Translations under genes and position numbers: made by a program
Shown here: positions 9,601-17,267 of the stretch, in pieces
Layout: each line of letters starts with the position of its first letter
Numbering within the stretch: position 1 is the first letter of the stretch
Source of the DNA: Sphaerisporangium sp039871875
Lineage (GTDB): Bacteria > Actinomycetota > Actinomycetes > Streptosporangiales > Streptosporangiaceae
Direction: 5' to 3'
DNA: 64,000 bases
NCBI RefSeq assembly: GCF_039871875.1
Contig: NZ_JBDPMD010000001.1
Coordinates: 124,001 to 188,000 of the forward strand
Notes under the pieces: model-generated
Told to the model about the DNA's origin: nothing
Database searches by the model: none
What the model saw: only the letters and a program-made list of their open reading frames with translations

Positions 9601-12600
9601 AAGGCGGCCGACCTGAACGGCGACGGCCTGCTGGACCTGCTGAGCGACGACGACAACGACGGCAAGGCGGAGGTCCGCTACGCCAAGAAGATCGTCGGCA
9701 GTGGTGTCACGGCGGCGCCGGCGCGGCTGCTCCGCACGATGTCCAACGGCAAGGGGGCCACGACCACGGTCGACTACCTGCACGACACGGCGGCCCGCAA
9801 GTGGGTGGCCAGGAGCGTGAACAACGACCCGGGGCACGGCCAGCCCGCCGTGTTCACCAGCTTCCGTTACATCAAGCCGGTCTTCACGCAGGGGCCCTAC
9901 GGGCGGGACGCGCTACGCGGGTACACCGAGGTGCACACCCTCGGCAACGCCAACGACACCTCGGCCGCCGACGACGTGACGCGCGTGACGCGCTACGACT
10001 ACCAGTTCCTGCCGTCCGGTGTGCCGACCCTGTCGGCGACCGTGCTGGGCCGGCAGGTGAACGCCACCGGCCTGACCGACGACCAACCGGGCGTCATGAG
10101 CCTGGTCGACCACGCCCACCAGATGCGGCCGGTCGGATCCCGGGCACCGGGCATGCGCGCCGACTACCCGATCTACGTGGCGCTGCCCGAGCGTGACACC
10201 GCCTACACCTGTACCGGGACCACGGGCCAGACCCCGGTGGCCTGCCGCGGCAGCGGGTCGCAGGTGCGCACCGAGACCGCGTGGACGCAACTGACCTCCG
10301 ACGGTGCCTTCGCGGCGTTCGTGCCGTCGGTCCAGGAGACGCGCTTCACCGACGCCGAGGGGAGGACCGAGGTCCGGCGGGCCGTGCCGGCCTTCAACCT
10401 GGCCTGGGACGGTGGCACCTTCAACGTGGCGCCCGACAAGACCGTCGACTCGATCCTGCGCGACGGCGAGCACACCGTGCTGGGGGAGACGCGCTACACC
10501 TACCACGACACGGCGTTCCGCCGGGTCAAGACCGTCACCGCCGACCCCGCCGACCCGGCGGTGGCGGAACGCACCGCCTACATCGCCTACCACGACGCCT
10601 CGGCCGGTACCAAGCGGCATCTGCCGGCCAAGACGTGGGCACCCGAGCAGTACGCCCGACATGTGGAAAGCCCTGCGGGGTTCGACCCAGGGGTCAGTGG
10701 CGCGTTCACCGCGTACGACTACGACGCCACCGGTGTGCACTTGACCAAGGTGGTCAACCCGGTCGGGCACACCGTCGAGACCGTGGCCGACCCGGCCACC
10801 GGTCAGGTGCTGGACACCTTCGGCCCCAACTACTCCTGCCCGGACGGCACCGACGTCGGCACCACGCCGGACCCGGCCACCGGCTGCACCTTCGCCACCG
10901 CGCGCGGCGCCGGCCTGGTCGAACGTTTCCACACGGACGTGGACGGCCTCGGCCGCCCGGTCAAGAACACCGCCTACCGCATCGGGGACCCCGGCAGTGG
11001 GGTGGAGCTCTTCCGGGCCACCTACAACGACCTGGCCTTCGAGTCCGACACCAGTAAGCGGGTCTCGGTGGTCACCGAGTCCCTGGTCGGCGACCACCTC
11101 GACGGCCGGCGGCAGTTCTCCCACAACACCGTGGAGGTCGACGGGTTCGGGCGGACGCTGCGCGGCGCGGTGGTGCAGAACGACAGCGTGACCCGGGTCA
11201 CCACGGTGGCCTACAACTACCAGGGGCTGCCGGCCAAGGCCACAGGTCCGGCCGGCGACGGCCAGGGCACCGTCACCGCGGTGTACGGCTACGACGGCCT
11301 CGGCCGTCCGCTGACGGTGGGCGAGCAGGCCGGCGCCACCGACCTGCGGGTCCTCGCTCGTCAGTCCTACAGCTACGACGGGCTGACGGTGACCGCCACC
11401 CAGCACACCGCCGTGCTGACCCCGACCGGCGACATCGACGAGGACGGCGACGGCTCGCCCGCCTCCCGCAAGACGATCACCACCGACTCGATCGGCCGGC
11501 TCGTCGCGGTCGCCGAGAAGTGGCGGCCCCCGCAGGACGACGCCGTCACCCGCTACACCTACGACGCCTTCGGCACCGCGTCGGTCATCGACGCCGACGG
11601 TGTGACCACCACGCTCAGCCATGACTACTTCGGCGATCGGCGCAAGGTGCGTCGGCCCGGCCCGGACGGCGGCCGTGTCTGGAGCTTCGGCTACGACCGC
11701 AACGGGCAGCGGGTCACGATGACCGAACCCGTGCCCGGCGACGCCGACGCCGCCGACTACACCCACCACACCGCCTACGACGACCTCGGCCGCACGGTCC
11801 GGTTCACCCCGGCGGTGCGGGACCTGGACGCGGCCGAACAGGCCCGGTTCCAGGCCGGGCCCGATCACTCGACCACTTACACCTACGACACCCCGCACGA
11901 GTCGCTGGACGCGGCCGCCGGAGAGGCGAACCACACCATCGGCCGTGTGACCTTCACCAGCTCACCGGCGGCGACGAGCATCACCACCTACAACGCCTTC
12001 GGCCTGCCCACCGCGAGCAGCCAGAGGCTGTCACCGGGCCTGACCGGCCAGCTGACCGGCCTGCCCGGCATCGGCGACACGCTGGCCGCGACCCTGACCT
12101 ACGACGAGGACGGGTTGCAGGCCAAGGCCGTCCAGCACACCGCACGCGACGGCGCCGGGCAGGCCACCTTCACCGGTCCGGCCGTGCACGCCGCCGGCTT
12201 CGACCGCGACGGCGCTCCCGTCGCCGTCGGCGTCGACCTCGGCACACGCGGCACCATGACCATCGCCCACGACCGCAACGCCGGCGGCCTGGTCACCGCA
12301 CGGCGCGTCAACACCGGCGAGCTCCCCGGCTTCGCCGCGCCGCTCACCCGCTACAGCCATGACCGCTACGGCCGCCTGACCGGGCTGCAGACCGTCGCCT
12401 TCGGCCAGAACGGCGCCGAACTGCAGCGTTACAAGCAGACCGTGGCCTACCTCGACAACGGCCAGGTCGGGCAGACCGACGATTACCTCGGCGAGACCAC
12501 CGATCCCGTCACCACCACCTACGCCTACAACCACCGCGGGGAGCTGGAGAGCGCGATGGCTCCCGACTACTACGCACTCCTCGGCGTGCGCGCCTCCGGC

Positions 12601-14397
12601 CGCCTGGACTTCGTCAGCGTCGCCGACCTCGGGGACCCCGCCCAGCCCGTGCCGGGCAAGCGCCTGATCTCCCGCAACGTCACCTACCGCTACCAGGATC
12701 CCGGCGACCCCGCCACGGGGGCCGACCCGCTGCGGCTGGCCGGGCTGCACGTCGACGACGGCACGCAGGACGGCTACGACCTGGCCGCCTACCTCTACGA
12801 CGAGGCGGGCAACACCACCAGGCGCACCCTGGCCGACCCCGTGACCGGCGCGCCCGGCACCACCTACACCCAGCGCTGGGACGGCCCGTCCGGCCTGCGC
12901 GAGGTCACGAACGAAAGCAGCGGAGAAAGCGAGACCTACTTCTACGACGGCGGCAGCCGGATCGCCGCCGTCAGCAGGAACGCGCAGGACACGGTCACCC
13001 GGGTACGGCGCTACTTCGGCGCCCAGGAGATCGTGTACACCCCCGGCGGGCAGCCCGAGTACCGGCAGAACCTCAGCCTGGCCGGTGACACCATCGGCCG
13101 TGTCGACGGCGACGCCGGGTCGGGCACCCTGGAGCACTACACCACCGGCCCGCAGGGTCACCACGTGCTCGCCCTGGCCGCCGAGGACGCCGCCACCCGG
13201 CGCGTCACCCGCTACGGCGCGTTCGGCGAGGTCCTGTCCAGCTTCACCGCCGAGGCGAACGGTCAGCCCGCCGCCGCAGGGAAGTACCCGCAGGAGTTCA
13301 ACGGAAAGGACTACGACCCGGTCGGCGACCTGCTCGCCTATGGCGCCCGCTCCTACGACGCGCTGGCCATGCAGTGGACGTCCGCCGATCCGCTGTTCCT
13401 GGCGGCGCCGGACCTCGACCCGGCCAACCCCGTCTCGGCCAACCTCTACACCTTCACCGGCAACAACCCGATCGGCCGCGTCGACCCCACCGGTTTGTCC
13501 GACGAGCCCGTCGGCGGCGGCGAGAGCCTGTGCCCACCCGACATGAGCTGCGCCCCCGCCCCGCCCGAGGTGATCTATCCTGAATCGCCCGCCGAGCCCG
13601 AAGCCCCCGCCGCCGACCCCGGCACGGCCGAATGCGGCCCCGACGAGGTGCCGGGCTGCGTCTCGGTCGGACCTGACGCCACCGGCATCAGCGACGACCC
13701 CGCCGAGGAGGAGATCGACAAGTCCGGCGAGGTGTCCCTCTACGAGGACGCCATGGCCGACTACAGAGAGCGCTACGACGCCTGGGACACCGTGCCGCAG
13801 AAATGGTTCAGCCACTCCTGCGACTGCTGGCTGGAAGGCCTCTACCGGGATTACGTGATCGACGCCGCGATCACCGCCGTGAAGGACGGCCTCGAAGATG
13901 GTCGTGGACTCAGGCTCCGCGGACCCAGGCCTGGAGGAGGCGGATTCCGCATCCAAACCGGCAATTCGGGCGGCGGCAGATCAGGTAATGTCATCCCCTT
14001 CCCCGGCGCTGCCGCCCCCAAGGATCAGGCGAAGCCCAGGCCGGCGAACCCGCCCGCCGGGAAGTCGGGCAATCCCGTACTCGATGTGAACAGGGAGACC
14101 CTGCAGAACGAGTTCTACAACGCGGCGAGCAACAATCGCGTTCAGTTCAATGGCAAGCGGTACACACCCATCGTGGTCAACAACACCACCGGCGAGATCG
14201 TCGAAGTCGGCAAAGGTGCATGGCGAAACCCCATGGTTGCCCATGGACACGCGAGTGTCGTCGAGATCGGGCAAAGAATCAATCGCGATCTGACGGCTGG
14301 AAGAGCTTATGTCTCCACCGTCCATGGAGAGCTTTCTGCGGAGGCGAGGATGAACCTGAACGCGTCCCTGCAATACATCAACCAAGGTCCCCAGTGA
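6679..14397 (+). CDS. Secreted SpvB/FG-GAP/RHS-repeat protein, polymorphic-toxin-like
   Basis: This 2,572-residue protein begins with a signal peptide (hydrophobic to about 30, APAAAEA cleavage region). Domains in order: an SpvB-like region from about 65 (TTGYPFQVPVGHGGLTPRLG); six calcium-type FG-GAP/VCBS repeats of the form DVNGDGQLD between about 465 and 985; a TcdB-middle-like region near 1010-1110; many YD repeats from about 1330 to 2150; and the RHS core ending in NPIGRVDPTGLS near 2274. The 298-residue tail is Pro/acidic-rich, then ends in a compact domain from about 2470. RHS shells enclose C-terminal toxins in characterised members, with release after the core. The tail matches no toxin family I recognise and shows no clear nuclease or deaminase motif. 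The start at 6679 has a poor ribosome-binding site but gives a good signal peptide. No immunity gene is evident downstream. Confidence 0.92.
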   Translation: MRRSVFRGLSAVVAVAVGGALLVGVPAAPAAAEADRAGNAAGLLEAAGVSGGSSGGVGRASATGAYTTGYPFQVPVGHGGLTPRLGLSYSSDGPVHGTVAAGWSLTGSATITVDVAAGTVRPEWPQGGTTEAPRNFTGPNGPLVRDDSLPKSSPQAVGYRALHDASFTRFEYLAGTDSPYWWQAYGADGRVSNFGLKTQHPWSAAPLVRVAAPDGENDPAELRYVYTTVGRTTAAPAAGQPREFLLSRIEYEAPGSADPYAKVELSWGDPAYCGSPATMPAVGSRLDYRSGFPRLSGTRKLNAVTTYTKKVSGPGFDVRHEYALEYAGTDQCDGEVSPFRQLAGVRPVTHRPAVPGQSAAQFVTLPKTTFTYGQAASYVKDAHYGPANEVTNLGLPESVDTNVLSRMSHPDLFAPPGPPTTSTVPFGAIPGDGSAQLPNENGRPFYTSAWQLSAAQASGESVQQTLVDVNGDGQLDMLKRNGPAFDLSAPANAPATGGCMVDVYLNQNGQFVKQDGSNADKSKFRAFSLRRAFADIPVGTGVPDSGAGELLCAGLNRSFSPAASGWHGDASRPCSSVEDWGAPASWKSWQQVRHGLVDVTGDGKPELVAQTIASVTCPYASTDGLAPPTRSEDDDTDWKLEFHFRDSENTGQIVPVTKRSLWWWVYENTGSGFAAAPTRVRAGWARGGAAPQAMTDALARVPEMGFLGEFAARPDSQAPIKQTVASLQDVNGDGFTDLAHDGGHVVLGEKGGFTGIGDRITLPGTGQPGDDNYDLAPRMDKHSDDCDVDFEDFVGYLAGGAALDVNADGLVDRVVKVDPDGGDKCQAGQDPSAGTKVIFNTGYGFASAADDGQVMFSQNSPDTQDLRSFHTREDAYDWQGYPYAADRTGRARFTDVDGDRLPDLLFYDRTGGGRGMLYAGGGRQWVTGHVADVPVARALAGVAKVHPAGTLRQDGGGAALNEWADRGDYRHTYAKAADLNGDGLLDLLSDDDNDGKAEVRYAKKIVGSGVTAAPARLLRTMSNGKGATTTVDYLHDTAARKWVARSVNNDPGHGQPAVFTSFRYIKPVFTQGPYGRDALRGYTEVHTLGNANDTSAADDVTRVTRYDYQFLPSGVPTLSATVLGRQVNATGLTDDQPGVMSLVDHAHQMRPVGSRAPGMRADYPIYVALPERDTAYTCTGTTGQTPVACRGSGSQVRTETAWTQLTSDGAFAAFVPSVQETRFTDAEGRTEVRRAVPAFNLAWDGGTFNVAPDKTVDSILRDGEHTVLGETRYTYHDTAFRRVKTVTADPADPAVAERTAYIAYHDASAGTKRHLPAKTWAPEQYARHVESPAGFDPGVSGAFTAYDYDATGVHLTKVVNPVGHTVETVADPATGQVLDTFGPNYSCPDGTDVGTTPDPATGCTFATARGAGLVERFHTDVDGLGRPVKNTAYRIGDPGSGVELFRATYNDLAFESDTSKRVSVVTESLVGDHLDGRRQFSHNTVEVDGFGRTLRGAVVQNDSVTRVTTVAYNYQGLPAKATGPAGDGQGTVTAVYGYDGLGRPLTVGEQAGATDLRVLARQSYSYDGLTVTATQHTAVLTPTGDIDEDGDGSPASRKTITTDSIGRLVAVAEKWRPPQDDAVTRYTYDAFGTASVIDADGVTTTLSHDYFGDRRKVRRPGPDGGRVWSFGYDRNGQRVTMTEPVPGDADAADYTHHTAYDDLGRTVRFTPAVRDLDAAEQARFQAGPDHSTTYTYDTPHESLDAAAGEANHTIGRVTFTSSPAATSITTYNAFGLPTASSQRLSPGLTGQLTGLPGIGDTLAATLTYDEDGLQAKAVQHTARDGAGQATFTGPAVHAAGFDRDGAPVAVGVDLGTRGTMTIAHDRNAGGLVTARRVNTGELPGFAAPLTRYSHDRYGRLTGLQTVAFGQNGAELQRYKQTVAYLDNGQVGQTDDYLGETTDPVTTTYAYNHRGELESAMAPDYYALLGVRASGRLDFVSVADLGDPAQPVPGKRLISRNVTYRYQDPGDPATGADPLRLAGLHVDDGTQDGYDLAAYLYDEAGNTTRRTLADPVTGAPGTTYTQRWDGPSGLREVTNESSGESETYFYDGGSRIAAVSRNAQDTVTRVRRYFGAQEIVYTPGGQPEYRQNLSLAGDTIGRVDGDAGSGTLEHYTTGPQGHHVLALAAEDAATRRVTRYGAFGEVLSSFTAEANGQPAAAGKYPQEFNGKDYDPVGDLLAYGARSYDALAMQWTSADPLFLAAPDLDPANPVSANLYTFTGNNPIGRVDPTGLSDEPVGGGESLCPPDMSCAPAPPEVIYPESPAEPEAPAADPGTAECGPDEVPGCVSVGPDATGISDDPAEEEIDKSGEVSLYEDAMADYRERYDAWDTVPQKWFSHSCDCWLEGLYRDYVIDAAITAVKDGLEDGRGLRLRGPRPGGGGFRIQTGNSGGGRSGNVIPFPGAAAPKDQAKPRPANPPAGKSGNPVLDVNRETLQNEFYNAASNNRVQFNGKRYTPIVVNNTTGEIVEVGKGAWRNPMVAHGHASVVEIGQRINRDLTAGRAYVSTVHGELSAEARMNLNASLQYINQGPQ

Positions 14398-14421
14398 CCT
14401 TCTCGGTTCGATGAGACGATC

Positions 14422-14451
14422 GGGGGCGCCTGCCGGGCCGCAGGCGCCCCC
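14422..14451 (+). terminator. Hairpin after the RHS gene
   Basis: GGGGGCGCCTG (14422-14432), an 8-nt loop and CAGGCGCCCCC (14441-14451) form a perfect 11-bp stem 25 nt past the stop codon. There is no U-run, as is common for actinomycete terminators. Confidence 0.7.
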
Positions 14452-14566
14452 GGGCAGGGGAACGCGGGGCGGGGGCTGACGTGGGGTTGGCCGTCCCCTG
14501 ACCTTGGTCCTCCTAGCGTGACCGTAGCCGGTGCCGAGCCGGTGGCGGGCGACGAAGGGGCGGGGT

Positions 14567-15769
14567 ATGCGGGGGCTGACATCGGTACGGCGGCGGAGGG
14601 CGTACGGCGTGTGGCCGGTCGTCGTGGTGGTGGTCGCGGTGGTGGGGTGTTCGAGAGGGGAGGTGCCGCGGGCTGCCGTCACGGCGTCCGCGTCCGCCAC
14701 GGCGCCGGCCTCGCCGGGGGAGGAGGGGGAGCAGAGGGCCGGGGACGCGGCGGCGGCGCGCATGGGGCGGGAGAAGGTGGACGTCTACCGGCACGATCGG
14801 GCCGGGATGCTGAGTCCGGTGGTGGCGGGGTTCCCGTCGCTGGTTTACGTGCCCAACAGTGACAGCGGGACGGTCAGTGTGATCGATCCGAGGACGTACC
14901 GGATCGTGCGGCACTTCAGGGTGGGGAAGAGGCCGCAGCATGTGGTGCCGTCGTGGGACCTGAAGACCCTGTGGGTGAACAACAACGAGGGGAACACGCT
15001 CACGCCGATCGACCCGGCCACGGGGAAGCCGGGGGCGCCGATCGTGGTGGAGGACCCGTACAACCTGTACTTCAGCCCGGACGGGACGACGGCGCTGGTG
15101 ATGGCGGAGCGGCTCAACCGGCTGGACTTCCGGGATCCACGCAGCTTCAAGCTCCGGCACTCGATGGACATGCCGTGCCGGGGGGTCAATCACGCCGACT
15201 TCACCGTGGACGGCGGCACCATGCTGGCCAGTTGCGAGTTCTCCGGGCATCTGGTGGCCATCGACCTCAAGGACCGCAAGGTACGCAAGCGCATCGCTCT
15301 GCCGGGGCACAGCATGCCGCAGGACGTGAAGCTGTCGCCGGACGGGACCACCTTCTATGTCGCGGACATGGCCAAGGGCGGGGTCTGGCTGGTGGACGCC
15401 GGCCGGTTCGCGGTCGACAAGTTCGTGCCGACCGGGGCCGGTGCCCACGGGTTGTACGTCAGCCGCGACTCGCGTGAGCTGTATGTCTCCAACCGGGGCG
15501 CCGGGTCGGTGTCGGTGGTGTCGTTCGCCAAGCGCAAGCCGGTGGACACCTGGCGCATCCCCGGTGGCGGGTCGCCCGACATGGGGGGTGTGTCGGCGGA
15601 CGGCCGGCGTCTGTGGCTGGCCGGGCGGTACCACGGGGTCGTGTACGTCTTCGACACCGTCAAGGGGCGGCTGATCCGTACCATTCCGGTTGGCGCCGGG
15701 CCGCACGGGCTCGCGGTGTACCCGCAGCCGGGACGGTACTCCCTGGGGCACACCGGAGTGTTCCGCTGA
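14567..15769 (+). CDS. YVTN/cytochrome-D1-like beta-propeller lipoprotein
   Basis: This 400-residue protein has an N-terminal hydrophobic segment ending in a lipobox (VVGCS, Cys near 28), an Ala/Ser/Thr linker and then about seven propeller blades of the YVTN type (LVYVPNSDSGTVSVIDP, VKLSPDGTTFYVADM, LYVSNRGAGSVSVVSF, GPHGLAVYPQPG). It should be anchored on the outer face of the membrane. Propellers of this family often bind ligands or redox partners, but no heme ligand or catalytic site was identified, so the role is open. ATG 14567 is chosen for the GAAGGGGCGG upstream; a GTG at 14531 is also in frame. The gene is preceded by a terminator-like hairpin and convergent with the ABC binding-protein gene. 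Confidence 0.8.
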   Translation: MRGLTSVRRRRAYGVWPVVVVVVAVVGCSRGEVPRAAVTASASATAPASPGEEGEQRAGDAAAARMGREKVDVYRHDRAGMLSPVVAGFPSLVYVPNSDSGTVSVIDPRTYRIVRHFRVGKRPQHVVPSWDLKTLWVNNNEGNTLTPIDPATGKPGAPIVVEDPYNLYFSPDGTTALVMAERLNRLDFRDPRSFKLRHSMDMPCRGVNHADFTVDGGTMLASCEFSGHLVAIDLKDRKVRKRIALPGHSMPQDVKLSPDGTTFYVADMAKGGVWLVDAGRFAVDKFVPTGAGAHGLYVSRDSRELYVSNRGAGSVSVVSFAKRKPVDTWRIPGGGSPDMGGVSADGRRLWLAGRYHGVVYVFDTVKGRLIRTIPVGAGPHGLAVYPQPGRYSLGHTGVFR

Positions 15770-15833
15770 CGTTCACCGGGCCGGGCGCCGTACCCCTTCT
15801 CGCCGCGCCGGCGCCGGAAGAGAGGTGCCGGGT

Positions 15834-15945
15834 GGCCGGGAGACCCGGGCCACCCGGCGAAGGTGGGTGGGCGGCCGGGAGACCCGGGTCGCCCGGCGAA
15901 GGTGGGTGGGCGGTCAGGCGACCCGGCGAAGGGGCGTGGTCAGGG
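15834..15945. repeat. 39-nt tandem repeat, two full copies plus a degenerate third
   Basis: Copies begin at 15834, 15873 and 15912. Each starts GGCCGGGAGACCCGGG and ends CGGCGAAGGTGGGTGGGC; the first two differ at only two positions, and the third is shortened and diverged. The array lies in the 219-nt convergent gap between the propeller lipoprotein and the ABC binding-protein gene. Apart from this array the gap shows nothing else recognisable. Confidence 0.85.
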
Positions 15946-15988
15946 CGCCGGATGTGCCGGTGCGGTGGTGGGTGTCCGGTGCGGGGGG

Positions 15989-17266
15989 TCAGCCGACGGG
16001 GACCTGGTACTCCCTGGCGAGGTCGGAGGCCGCGGCCTGCTTGAAGATGACGGAGCCGCCGATGGCGTCCTTGTCGGGCTTGACGATGTAGGAGTTGCGG
16101 GACGCGGGCTGGTCGGGGTGGGAGAAGTCCATGGGGGAGCCGAAGCCGGCGTCCCAGGACGGGGTGGAGCGGTGGGCCTTGACGATGCCTTCGCGGGTCA
16201 GGTCCTTGGCTCCGCAGGCCTTCTTGAGGGCGTCGCCGACGATGTTGGCGGCCCAGTAGCCGGAGGTCACGCCGCTGTCGAGTTGCTGGCCGGGGTACTT
16301 GGCCTGGTAGTCGGCCACCAGTTTCTTGATGGCGGGCAGGTCGGCGCTGAGGGGGGTGCCGGCGGTCATGATGTAGTAGTCCTTGAGCAGCGCGGGGGCC
16401 GCGGGGGTGGCGAGCAACTGAGGGCTGTACGCGGAGTTGCTGCCGACGAAGGGGACGTCCATGCCCCGGGCCAGGGAGACGCCTACCAGGGACGCGGCCT
16501 GGCGGGGGCCGACCGAGACCAGGACGGCTTTGACGCCGGCGGCCTTGAACGCGGAGACCTGGCCGGTCATGTCCTGGTCGGTGGCCTTGATCTTCTGCTC
16601 GACCACGGTGAGGCCCAGTTTGCCCGCGGCGTACTTGGAGCCGTTGAGGGCGCTCTCGCCGTAGTCGCCTTCGAAGTACAGGTGGCCGATCTTGTCGCCG
16701 GACTTGATGCCCTTCTCCTTCACCAGGAAGTCCACGCCGTTGATCATGTCGATGTCGTAGGTGGTGCCGGTGACCTGGATGGCCTGGGTGCCGAGCAGCC
16801 CGGTGGCCCAGGCCATGGGCAGGGTGAGGAGCTTGTCGCCCTCGATGCGCTGCTTGAGGGCCGCGACCATGGGGGAGCCGACGAACTGGCTGATCGCGGC
16901 CGACTTGGGGGCGATCTCGGTGTACGCGGCCACCGCCTTCTGCGCGTCGTAGCCGTGGTCGCGCACGAGGGGCTCCACGGTGCGGCCGCAGATCCCGCCC
17001 TGGGTGTTGAGCTGCTCGAAGTAGAGCTGCTGCGCCTGGGTCAGGCTCTTGCCGAGGGACGCGTACGGGCCGGTCAGGTCGGTGAGGACCCCAATGGTGA
17101 TCTTGTCGGCGGTGACGCCGGGGCCGGTCTTCACGCCGTCGCCCGCGGGGGCGGTCGCGCTGTCACCGCCGGTGGCCTTGCCGCTGGCGCAGCCGGAGAC
17201 TGCCAGCGCGAGCGCCGCCAATGTGGCCACGGTCGCCGCTCCGGTGCGGATGCCGAACTTGCCCAT
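15989..17266 (-). CDS. Branched-chain-amino-acid-type ABC transporter substrate-binding lipoprotein
   Basis: This 425-residue protein has a signal peptide with lipobox VSGCAS (Cys at about 26) and a type I periplasmic-binding fold: ITIGVLTDLTGPYASLGKS at about 56-74, GGICGRTVEPLVRDHGYD at about 94, then the Leu/Ile/Val-binding-like second lobe. It delivers the ligand to the LivH/LivM channel. The ATG at 17266 is separated by 1 nt from the LivM stop codon, so the gene closes the livF-G-H-M operon. Placement of the binding protein last is unusual but not rare in actinomycetes. The ligand may be a branched-chain amino acid, an amide or a short-chain acid; the sequence does not settle this. Confidence 0.93.
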   Translation of the reverse strand: MGKFGIRTGAATVATLAALALAVSGCASGKATGGDSATAPAGDGVKTGPGVTADKITIGVLTDLTGPYASLGKSLTQAQQLYFEQLNTQGGICGRTVEPLVRDHGYDAQKAVAAYTEIAPKSAAISQFVGSPMVAALKQRIEGDKLLTLPMAWATGLLGTQAIQVTGTTYDIDMINGVDFLVKEKGIKSGDKIGHLYFEGDYGESALNGSKYAAGKLGLTVVEQKIKATDQDMTGQVSAFKAAGVKAVLVSVGPRQAASLVGVSLARGMDVPFVGSNSAYSPQLLATPAAPALLKDYYIMTAGTPLSADLPAIKKLVADYQAKYPGQQLDSGVTSGYWAANIVGDALKKACGAKDLTREGIVKAHRSTPSWDAGFGSPMDFSHPDQPASRNSYIVKPDKDAIGGSVIFKQAAASDLAREYQVPVG

Positions 17267-17267
17267 G

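Noticed and set aside
9913..13956. Very long open frames antisense to the RHS gene
   Set aside because: They lack recognisable domains and mirror the codon bias of the sense gene; such antisense frames are expected at this GC content.
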